Shown here piece by piece: positions 8,766-16,090 of a stretch of 64,000 nucleotides of DNA. The stretch lies in contig MENI01000030.1 in the NCBI GenBank assembly GCA_001768195.1, positions 1 through 64,000 of the forward strand, in the 5' to 3' direction. Numbering within the stretch: position 1 is the first letter of the stretch; every line of letters starts with the position of its first letter. The notes beneath the pieces are model-generated. The model did not search any database. It was not told the origin of the DNA and saw nothing but the letters and a program-made list of their open reading frames with translations. Position numbers and translations under genes: made by a program. The stretch is from Bacteroidetes bacterium GWA2_40_15. Lineage in GTDB: Bacteria > Bacteroidota > Bacteroidia > Bacteroidales > VadinHA17.

Positions 8766-8858
8766 TGACTATTAGGAATCAGGAATCAGAAATAAGTATC
8801 CATTGATTTTCAAGCGATTTTGAATTGATTATTCATGATTGCCGATATTCATATTAAT
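8766..8858. repeat. dispersed repeat, copy B
   Basis: Homologous to 257-342 (see copy A), with AGGAATC duplicated at its left end. It lies in the 324-bp AT-rich spacer between proC and the divergent short-chain dehydrogenase. Apart from this copy I see no gene or clear promoter in the spacer. Confidence 0.6.
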
Positions 8859-8918
8859 TAATATCTTAGTATGGTTGTAAGATGAACAGATTAGAATAAC
8901 AATTACCGGCTATAAGAG

Positions 8919-9608
8919 ATGAATATAATAGTGATCGGGGGTACCCGTGGTATTGGGAAAGAGATAGTGCTAAACCTCTCACCGGATGATGGTAATAATA
9001 TTATTGTCACCGGAAGAAATGAACAAGCCCTGAAGCAATTGTCAACATACTCCGCGAATATTCACGGTATCAAACTCGATCTTGCATACCCGGAAAAGGA
9101 TTATGAATCGTTTAGTGACTCCATTAAGGAATATTTCAGCACAATTGATATTCTTATAAATAATGCAGGAATGCTGGTATCAAAGGAATTTACCGAAACT
9201 TCACTGAGTGAGGCAAGAATGATGATGGAAACCAATTTTTTTGGTCCTGCCATGGTAATAAGGAAACTTAAACCAATGATGACAAAGGGATCTCACATTG
9301 TTAATATTGCAAGTATGGGAGGATTCCAGGGAAGTATTAAATTCAAAGGACTCTCCTATTACAGTGCGTCTAAAGCAGCTCTGGCATGTCTTTCAGAATG
9401 TCTTGCAAATGAATTCTCTGATTCGTTTATAAGTGTTAACTGCCTGGCATTGGGAGCTGTTCAGACGGAGATGCTGGAGGAAGCTTTTCCGGGATACACA
9501 GCACCTGTCACTGCTAAAGATATGGCAGGTTTTATTTCAGACTTTGCAGTTAAAGGTCATAAATTCTTCAATGGTAAAACTCTGCCGGTAGCCGTCAGTA
9601 CGCCATAA
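8919..9608 (+). CDS. short-chain dehydrogenase/reductase
   Basis: NAD(P)-dependent oxidoreductase of 229 residues, classical SDR fold. It shows the cofactor motif GGTRGIGKE at residues 7-15, the NNAG motif, a catalytic serine in NIASMGGF, and the YxxxK pair in SYYSASKAAL. Substrate unknown. The N-terminus is short and without a signal peptide. It is convergent with the fermentation operon, with a heptamer repeat directly after its stop. Confidence 0.88.
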   Translation: MNIIVIGGTRGIGKEIVLNLSPDDGNNIIVTGRNEQALKQLSTYSANIHGIKLDLAYPEKDYESFSDSIKEYFSTIDILINNAGMLVSKEFTETSLSEARMMMETNFFGPAMVIRKLKPMMTKGSHIVNIASMGGFQGSIKFKGLSYYSASKAALACLSECLANEFSDSFISVNCLALGAVQTEMLEEAFPGYTAPVTAKDMAGFISDFAVKGHKFFNGKTLPVAVSTP

Positions 9609-9610
9609 AA

Positions 9611-9644
9611 GGCGGAAGGGTGAGGAGTGAGGTGTGAGGTGTGA
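9611..9644. repeat. 7-bp tandem repeat array (GTGAGGW type)
   Basis: One GGCGGAA unit is followed by imperfect GTGAGGA/GTGAGGT units of 7 bp. It fills the gap between two convergent genes, starting right after the stop of the SDR gene. It is one of six such arrays in this window. Confidence 0.7.
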
Positions 9645-9646
9645 TA

Positions 9647-10723
9647 TCAGCAGTAAATTTTGATTTCAAGTTTTCCGTCGAGAGCCATAAGGGCATTAAA
9701 GGCCAGAGCTTTCATCTCATCCTCTCCGGGATAAACCACGACTTCAGAAATATATTCTACCATAGTTCTGATAGAATTAATATTTGATTCCTGGTAAGCC
9801 ATGCCTCCTGTCAGAATTATTGCATCCACTCTTCCATGAAGTACACTGGCCATCGCTCCTATTTCCTTTGCCACCTGGTATGATACTGCGTCCCTTATCA
9901 GGATCGCTTTTTCATCGCCGTTTTCTGCCATACTGCACACTTCTTTAAAACTGTTTGTGCCAATGTAGGCAATCATCCCCCCCTTGCCGGTGATCATGCT
10001 CCTGATCTCCGTGTGAGAGTATTTGCCACTGAAACAGAGTGCGGCCAGCTGGCCTGAAGGCAATCCGCCCGAACGCTCAGGAGAGAACGGACCATCACCG
10101 TCAAGAGCATTATTAACATCTATAACTCTGCCCTTTTTGTGAGCACCTACACTTATTCCTCCTCCCATGTGAGCCACGATCAGATTTAGATCTTCATATT
10201 TCTTTCCTGCTGATGATGCATAAATGCGCGCAACTGCCTTCTGATTCAACGCATGAAAAACAGATCGTCTGGATATAGCGGGGTGACCTGATAGCCTTGC
10301 TACTTCATGAAGTTCATCGACTACAACCGGATCTACAATAAATGCTTCAGCAAAAGGTAATTCAGATGCAATTTCATAAGCGATTAGTCCTCCCAGATTG
10401 CTTGCATGCTGACCATAGCTGCCTGATGACAGATCGTCAAGCATTCTTTGATTTACTTTATATATTCCTGATTCAATAGGCTTTATAAGTCCTCCTCTTC
10501 CAACAACGGCTTTTATCATATCCGGAGCCGTCTTGTTCTTAGATATCTCATCCATAATCAGATTCTTTCTGAACTGAAACTGATCAGGTATCTTTTTAAA
10601 TCCGGCAAGATCGGACTGCGAATGGCTGAGTGATTTTTCAAATAAAAGGTTCGTCTCCTCATAAAGAGCAATTTTGGTTGAAGTTGAACCGGGATTTACA
10701 GCCAGAATTAATCTTTTAACCAT
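9647..10723 (-). CDS. buk: butyrate kinase
   Basis: Converts butyryl phosphate and ADP to butyrate and ATP in the cytoplasm. At 359 residues it fits the Buk/acetate kinase fold. Motifs are the N-terminal phosphate loop NPGSTSTKIA, VVGRGGLIKP, HMGGGISVGAH, and a C-terminal ILTGGMAY. I chose the ATG at 10723 because IAVNPGSTSTK-type N-termini start about here; another ATG at 10759 is possible. It is the last gene of the pta-hbd-ackA-ptb-ptb-buk operon. Branched acyl phosphates such as isobutyryl phosphate are also accepted by some members. Confidence 0.93.
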   Translation of the reverse strand: MVKRLILAVNPGSTSTKIALYEETNLLFEKSLSHSQSDLAGFKKIPDQFQFRKNLIMDEISKNKTAPDMIKAVVGRGGLIKPIESGIYKVNQRMLDDLSSGSYGQHASNLGGLIAYEIASELPFAEAFIVDPVVVDELHEVARLSGHPAISRRSVFHALNQKAVARIYASSAGKKYEDLNLIVAHMGGGISVGAHKKGRVIDVNNALDGDGPFSPERSGGLPSGQLAALCFSGKYSHTEIRSMITGKGGMIAYIGTNSFKEVCSMAENGDEKAILIRDAVSYQVAKEIGAMASVLHGRVDAIILTGGMAYQESNINSIRTMVEYISEVVVYPGEDEMKALAFNALMALDGKLEIKIYC

Positions 10724-10764
10724 GGAGGTCAGGTATTTTTCAGATATTTTTAGTTTCATATTGA

Positions 10765-11667
10765 TTAAACCATCAGGCAGGCCAAACCAATGCAATAATA
10801 CTTTGAAACAGAACTTTCACTCCTTGACATCACCACCACAGGTTTTTCCGTTCCTCTTATAATACCTGCCAACTCTCCCCGGGCGAAGAGCATCAAAGCT
10901 TTATAGAATGGATTGCACGATTCAAGAGAAGGAAACATCAGAATGTCGGCTTCACCGTTAACCGGTGTTTTTATTCCTTTTATTTCAACGCTGCTTTTAT
11001 CGCATGCCAGGAAAAGATCAAGCGGTCCGTCAATAATACAATCTTTTATCTCTCCTTTTTCAGCCTTTTCAACAAGAGTTGAATAATCAGCTGAGCTGCT
11101 GAAGTGCTTTCCTCTCTTTTCTGAAGCGGCAATAAGAGCAACTTTTGGTTTAGGTATACCAAACCTGTGAGCCATGTCAACTGCATAGGAGACCATTGAA
11201 ACCTTCTGATCGAGGTTTGGATAAGGTATAACGGCAGGGTCTGTAATAAATAACAGTTTGTGGTATGCCGGAATCTGAATTGCTCCTACATAGCTTAAAA
11301 CAGCTCCCGGGAGCATCAATCCATTTTCCCTGTCCATAACTGATTTAAGGAAAATATCCGTCCCGACAAGTCCTTTCATAACAATATCAGCCTGTCCGTT
11401 TTTTACCATGCCAACTGCCATTGAAGAAGCAATTGAGTCATCATCTGCTTCGACTATCTGAAATAAATTTTCATCAATCTCTTCAGACCTGCAGGTATTT
11501 ATTATCTCGGATGATCTTCCTATCAGAGTCGCATCTGTAAATCCTTCACTTACAGTTCTGTGAATTGCTCCTATTGTGTACGGATCCTGAGCCCAGGCAA
11601 CAGCAACACGGTACTTCCTTTTAACGGACAGCACTTTCTCTACCATCTGGTTCAGAGTAAGGATCAT
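10765..11667 (-). CDS. ptb: phosphate butyryltransferase-like protein, second copy
   Basis: Exchanges CoA of an acyl-CoA for phosphate. It has 300 residues with a single PTA/PTB domain. Visible motifs are VAVAWAQDPYTIGAIH, the conserved ADIVMKGLVGTDIFLKS, the TDPAV segment, and the C-terminal GEADILMFPS. It lies 7 bp after the stop of its paralogue and 41 bp before buk, which supports a butyryl or branched acyl role. Its start at 11667 removes upstream codons that overlap the previous gene. The two copies are clearly divergent rather than a recent duplication. Confidence 0.85.
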   Translation of the reverse strand: MILTLNQMVEKVLSVKRKYRVAVAWAQDPYTIGAIHRTVSEGFTDATLIGRSSEIINTCRSEEIDENLFQIVEADDDSIASSMAVGMVKNGQADIVMKGLVGTDIFLKSVMDRENGLMLPGAVLSYVGAIQIPAYHKLLFITDPAVIPYPNLDQKVSMVSYAVDMAHRFGIPKPKVALIAASEKRGKHFSSSADYSTLVEKAEKGEIKDCIIDGPLDLFLACDKSSVEIKGIKTPVNGEADILMFPSLESCNPFYKALMLFARGELAGIIRGTEKPVVVMSRSESSVSKYYCIGLACLMV

Positions 11668-11674
11668 AGTTGTT

Positions 11675-12577
11675 CTATTTGCATGCAGCTGCAGCCAGCA
11701 GAATACTATCAAATTTAGCCTGTTCTGAATCGGATCTTGAAGTAAGGACTATTGGGGCCAAAGCTCCCAGTATAATTGATGCAACTTTTGCCTTTGCAAA
11801 GAAGACGAGAGATTTATAAAGAACATTACCTACTTCAATATCAGGCATCAGGAGAAGATCGGTATCACCAGCAACCTCACTTTTGATGCCCTTATGCCTT
11901 GCGCTTTCAAGACTAACTGCATTATCAAAAGCCAGAGGGCCGTCGATTATACAATTCTTTATCTGATCGCGCTGGTTCATTTTTGATAGCAAAGCTGCAT
12001 GGAGTGTTGCCTCCATGTTCTCATTTACCATCTCTACAGCACCAAGAACCGCAACCTTTGGCATAATATATCCAAGCCGAAGCAGACAGGATACTGAATT
12101 ATTAACAATTGCAATCTTATCCTTCAGATTCGGGGCTATATTCATTGCAACGTCAGTTACAGCAATCACTTTATGATAAGTAGCAACCTCGAAAAGAGCA
12201 AAGTGCGACAACAGGTTACCGGTGCGTAATCCCCACTCCTTGTTCAGTACACATTTAAGAAGTGCGGATGTTCCTACCATACCCTTCATCAATACATCAG
12301 CCTGTTTACTGTTGACCATTCTGACCGACATTTCAACAGACTTTAACAGATCAGGTTCATGAATGATCCTCAAGCCGGTAATATCATAATTATTTGATAT
12401 ACATATATTCTGAATACTTTCTGTATCACCAACCAGTATAGGATCAACAATGCTTTCTTTCCAGGCTTTAAGTACAGCACCGAGAGAGTGCTGATCCTGA
12501 GCTGCTGCCAGAACTAATTTCTTCCTGGGTCCTCCTGCTACAATATTCTTCAGATCATTTAATCTATTTAAAACCAT
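11675..12577 (-). CDS. ptb: phosphate butyryltransferase-like protein, first copy
   Basis: Acyl-CoA:phosphate acyltransferase of 300 residues, PTA/PTB fold. It begins KKLVLAAAQDQHSLGAVLKA and carries ADVLMKGMVGTSALLKCVL, TDVAMNIAPNLKDKI and GDTDLLLMPDIEVGNVLYK. It follows ackA by 24 bp and precedes the second copy. Which copy handles butyryl-CoA, and which another acyl-CoA, cannot be told from sequence. Confidence 0.85.
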   Translation of the reverse strand: MVLNRLNDLKNIVAGGPRKKLVLAAAQDQHSLGAVLKAWKESIVDPILVGDTESIQNICISNNYDITGLRIIHEPDLLKSVEMSVRMVNSKQADVLMKGMVGTSALLKCVLNKEWGLRTGNLLSHFALFEVATYHKVIAVTDVAMNIAPNLKDKIAIVNNSVSCLLRLGYIMPKVAVLGAVEMVNENMEATLHAALLSKMNQRDQIKNCIIDGPLAFDNAVSLESARHKGIKSEVAGDTDLLLMPDIEVGNVLYKSLVFFAKAKVASIILGALAPIVLTSRSDSEQAKFDSILLAAAACK

Positions 12578-12601
12578 AACAATAACTATTTGGTAAAAAA
12601 T

Positions 12602-13816
12602 CTAATTCCGGGCTTTGAGCTGTCCGACTATATCCCTGGTTTCAGAAGCAATTACATATTCTTCATTGGTAGGAACTATCATTACAGTAACCTGTGATTC
12701 TTTTTTACTTATTACCATCTCTTTGCCACGAACGCCTTCATTTGCTTTCTTATCAAATTCCAGTCCCAGAAATTCCATATTCTCACAAATTTTTTCCCGG
12801 TCATCCGGACTGTTTTCCCCGATTCCCCCTGTAAAAATAAGAATATCAACACCACCCATGGCGGCTGCATAAGCACCTATATACTTCCTAACGCGGTACT
12901 GGTACATTTTAAGAGAGAGTATAGCACGTTCATCACCTTCGGCTGCAGCGGCTTCAACCTCACGCATATCGCTTGAAATACCTGAAATACCAAGAACACC
13001 GCTATGCTTGTTGAGCAATGTATTAAGCGATGAGAAATCGATCTCTTCCTTCTCCATTATGAGTGTAAGGGCACCTGCATCAACATCACCCGACCGGGTA
13101 CCCATTACAAGACCTTCAACAGGTGTAAGCCCCATAGAGGTATCTACTGATTTACCATTTTTAATAGCAGTAATTGAAGCACCGTTACCCAGATGGCAGG
13201 TGATCATCCTTTTGCTGGAATAATCAACTTTCAGTATTTCACAGGCTCTTTTTGAAACATAACTGTGACTTGTTCCATGGAATCCGTACCGACGGATTCC
13301 ATACTTTTTATATAATGAATAAGGAAGTGCATACATAAAGGAATAATCAGGCATAGTCTGATGGAATGATGTGTCAAATACGCCTACCTGAGGGATATCA
13401 GGCAGAAGGTTTTTCATGGCATATATTCCTTTAAGATTTGCCGGATTGTGCAGGGGAGCAAGATCCGAACAATCTTCAACACCTTTTATTGTCACATCAT
13501 CAAGGTAACAGCTTTCCTGGAATGTCTCACCTCCATGAACCAGGCGGTGACCCACTGCATCGATCTCACTAAGGCTTTTTATGACCCCTCTTTTTTCGCT
13601 TATCATCAGTCCCAGTAGAAATTCAATACCGCTTTGATGATCAAGTATTTCACCCTCAAGTTTTACTTTATCACCATCGAACCGTTCATTCTTAAGAAAA
13701 GATCCTTTAAGCCCTATTTTCTCAACAATTCCTTTTGCCAGCACCGTTCCTGAACTTATGTCAATAAGTTGATATTTAATTGATGAACTACCACAATTAA
13801 GTACTAATATTTTCAT
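12602..13816 (-). CDS. ackA: acetate kinase
   Basis: Makes ATP from acetyl phosphate. It has 404 residues, the normal size. Landmarks are the N-terminal LNCGSSSIKY, the VGHRLVHGGE signature, DTSFHQTMP, the second signature RRYGFHGTSHSYV, HLGNGASITAI, and FTGGIGENSP at the C-terminus. It lies in an operon with pta, which makes the complete Pta-AckA pathway, and with the ptb-buk pair of parallel function. Confidence 0.97.
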   Translation of the reverse strand: MKILVLNCGSSSIKYQLIDISSGTVLAKGIVEKIGLKGSFLKNERFDGDKVKLEGEILDHQSGIEFLLGLMISEKRGVIKSLSEIDAVGHRLVHGGETFQESCYLDDVTIKGVEDCSDLAPLHNPANLKGIYAMKNLLPDIPQVGVFDTSFHQTMPDYSFMYALPYSLYKKYGIRRYGFHGTSHSYVSKRACEILKVDYSSKRMITCHLGNGASITAIKNGKSVDTSMGLTPVEGLVMGTRSGDVDAGALTLIMEKEEIDFSSLNTLLNKHSGVLGISGISSDMREVEAAAAEGDERAILSLKMYQYRVRKYIGAYAAAMGGVDILIFTGGIGENSPDDREKICENMEFLGLEFDKKANEGVRGKEMVISKKESQVTVMIVPTNEEYVIASETRDIVGQLKARN

Positions 13817-13866
13817 TTACAGAAGTGTTTTTAGATAAATAATTCAAAGTTAGCTGCCTGATTTGT

Positions 13867-14835
13867 TTATTCTCCGACAGATAGGTTTTTTGTAGTTTTC
13901 ATACCATCTTTATTATATTCATAAAACCCTCTGCCTGTACGTCTGCCCAGCTGATTGGCCCTTACAAGTTTTTTGAGCAGAGGGGAGGATTTATACTTAA
14001 GATCACCAAACTCATCATACAGGTTTTCGCACCATCTCAGTATTTTATCAAGCCCGATCTTGTCAGCCATTTCAAAAGGCCCTAACGGAAGGCCAAAGCC
14101 AACTTTCATAGTCAGATCAATATCTTCCATTGATCCGACCCCTTCCATAAGGATATCACAAGCTTCGTTTATAAATGGAACAAACAGACGTGTACTGATT
14201 ATACCTGGAGATTCTTTGGCAGGAATTACCTTCTTCCCTATCAGATTGGCAAATTTAATTGTATTCTCATAAGCTTCCTGTGAGGTATATAATCCCTTGA
14301 CTACCTCAACAACCCGTGCATCGGCCTCAGGTGCAAGAAAATGAAAGCTTACACATCGCTCCTTATGCTCAAGATCGGCAGTGAGTTCTGTTATTACCTG
14401 GGTTGATGAGTTGGTTGCGATTATTGTATGACTGCTGACATGGCGTTCAATATTCTTTAATATCTCTGACCTGATATTGTGGCTGTGTTCACGCGAAGAT
14501 GATTTAACAGCTTCGATAACTATATCACAATCCCTGAGATTCCTGTATTCTGTTGTTCCTTTTATTCTGGAAAGGATTCCCAGTTTTTCAGAGTTTGTCA
14601 TACCCCATCTTTCTATCATCCTGTCAAGTTCTTTTGCAAGTTCTACATTTGCCTGATCGATTTTCTGCTGGCTCACCTCGAGAAATATTACATCAAGTCC
14701 CTTAGAGCTTATCATCCGTGCAATATTCTGACCAACTGTACCTGCCCCGACAATTCCAACCTTTGAAAACAACGTTTTAGGCCTGGTATCTTTTGATAAT
14801 CCGTAATCTTCAAGCCTTTCTGTATTATCTGCCAT
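13867..14835 (-). CDS. 3-hydroxyacyl-CoA dehydrogenase, NAD-binding family (3-hydroxybutyryl-CoA dehydrogenase-like)
   Basis: Oxidoreductase of 322 residues. The Rossmann motif VGIVGAGTVGQNIA starts near residue 27. CDIVIEAVKSS and ATNSSTQVITELT follow the family plan, and the C-terminal helical domain has SPGIISTRLFVPFINEA and GFGLPLGPFEMADKIG. The usual HFFNP active-site motif reads HFLAP here, keeping the histidine but losing the asparagine. It stands between pta and ackA, which suggests the butyrate pathway, but no thiolase, crotonase or acyl-CoA dehydrogenase is in the window. Confidence 0.85.
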   Translation of the reverse strand: MADNTERLEDYGLSKDTRPKTLFSKVGIVGAGTVGQNIARMISSKGLDVIFLEVSQQKIDQANVELAKELDRMIERWGMTNSEKLGILSRIKGTTEYRNLRDCDIVIEAVKSSSREHSHNIRSEILKNIERHVSSHTIIATNSSTQVITELTADLEHKERCVSFHFLAPEADARVVEVVKGLYTSQEAYENTIKFANLIGKKVIPAKESPGIISTRLFVPFINEACDILMEGVGSMEDIDLTMKVGFGLPLGPFEMADKIGLDKILRWCENLYDEFGDLKYKSSPLLKKLVRANQLGRRTGRGFYEYNKDGMKTTKNLSVGE

Positions 14836-14891
14836 ATGTTATGATTTTTCTTTCTTTGTAATTCAATTTTCATTTTCCCTGCAGAGATCTG

Positions 14892-15896
14892 TCATTTTCT
14901 TCCGGCAGCCTGATTTGCCGTTATGGCAATCATACTTACAATATCGCTTACTGAACATCCTCTTGAGAGGTCATTAATAGGAGCTGCCATTCCCTGCAGA
15001 ACAGGCCCGATAGCCTCGGCACCGGCAAGCCGCTGGACAAGTTTGTATGCTATGTTACCAGAATTGAGGTCAGGGAATATCAGAATATTTGCTTTTCCGG
15101 CAATAGAACTACCGGGTGCCTTACTTTTACCGATAGCCTCAATCAGGGCTGCATCAGCCTGTAATTCCCCATCGATCTGAAGATCAGGAGCCATCTCCTT
15201 AGCGAACCTGGTGGCGTTAACTACCTTATCGACCATCGGATGTTTGGCACTTCCTTTGGTTGAGAAGCTTAGCATGGCGATCCTTGGCTCAAATCCGCAG
15301 ATAGCCCTGGCAGTATTGGCGGAAGCAATAGCAATTTCTGCAAGTTCCTTTTCATCAGGATCAGGATGTACTGCCCCATCAGCAAAAATTATTACTCCGT
15401 TTTCGCCAAATTTTTTATCAGGATGTATCATAATAAATGCTCCGGATACCACTGATATTCCGGGTGCAGTTTTTACATAATGGAATGCCGGCATCAAGAC
15501 ATCACCGGTAGCATGATCAGCGCCGGATACCTCTCCGTCTGCATCACCATTTTTTATCATCAGCACACCAAGATAAAGGGGATCTTCTATTAGCTTTGCA
15601 GCCTCTTCTCTTGTGAGCCCTTTGCTTTTTCTGAGTTCAACCATCATATCGATATAATGCTCTTTTTTATCATGCGACAGAGGATTTACCACTTTAGCTT
15701 TTGAAATGTTTCTGAGTCCAAGCTTATCACCATGCGATTTTATCTCTGCGGGATCTCCAATCAGTATAATCTGTGCAAGTCCTTCTTCAATTGCAATATC
15801 AGCTGCCTTAATAGTTCTTTCCTCATATCCTTCGGGAAGTACAATCCGCTGATTATGTTTCCTGGCATTTTGTTTGATGCGTTCCAATAATTCCAT
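14892..15896 (-). CDS. pta: phosphate acetyltransferase
   Basis: Acetyl-CoA plus phosphate to acetyl phosphate. It has 334 residues, the short single-domain form without the N-terminal DRTGG regulatory part. Motifs are RIVLPEGYEERT, the VSGADHATGDVLMPA region, SGAFIM, the MLSFSTKGSAKHP signature, and LNSGNIAYKLVQRLAGAEAI. It is the first gene of the six-gene minus-strand fermentation operon and has a good promoter match upstream. Confidence 0.96.
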   Translation of the reverse strand: MELLERIKQNARKHNQRIVLPEGYEERTIKAADIAIEEGLAQIILIGDPAEIKSHGDKLGLRNISKAKVVNPLSHDKKEHYIDMMVELRKSKGLTREEAAKLIEDPLYLGVLMIKNGDADGEVSGADHATGDVLMPAFHYVKTAPGISVVSGAFIMIHPDKKFGENGVIIFADGAVHPDPDEKELAEIAIASANTARAICGFEPRIAMLSFSTKGSAKHPMVDKVVNATRFAKEMAPDLQIDGELQADAALIEAIGKSKAPGSSIAGKANILIFPDLNSGNIAYKLVQRLAGAEAIGPVLQGMAAPINDLSRGCSVSDIVSMIAITANQAAGRK

Positions 15897-15933
15897 TGTG
15901 TATCAATATATTAATGAGTATTTTATTTTTTTA

Positions 15934-15965
15934 TAAATGTACGAAAAAAAAGTTCTATTAAACAA
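15934..15965 (-). promoter_or_regulatory. candidate promoter of the pta operon
   Basis: On the minus strand, TACATTTA (15941 to 15934) matches seven of eight bases of the Bacteroidota -7 box TAnnTTTG. A TTG at 15965-15963 sits 21 bp upstream, the usual -33 spacing. It would give a 5' leader of about 35 nt before the pta ATG. In the same divergent spacer a plus-strand TAATTTAG at 16060-16067 could serve the FAD oxidoreductase gene. Confidence 0.45.
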
Positions 15966-16090
15966 TTTTCAAATACATGATTAATGTCATTTTTACCTCT
16001 TAATCAATATTAAATAATGTTAAAGAATTTTCATATTCTCTGCCTTTAAATCATTTTTCTAATTTAGCAGCTCAGAAATAATATGCGGAT

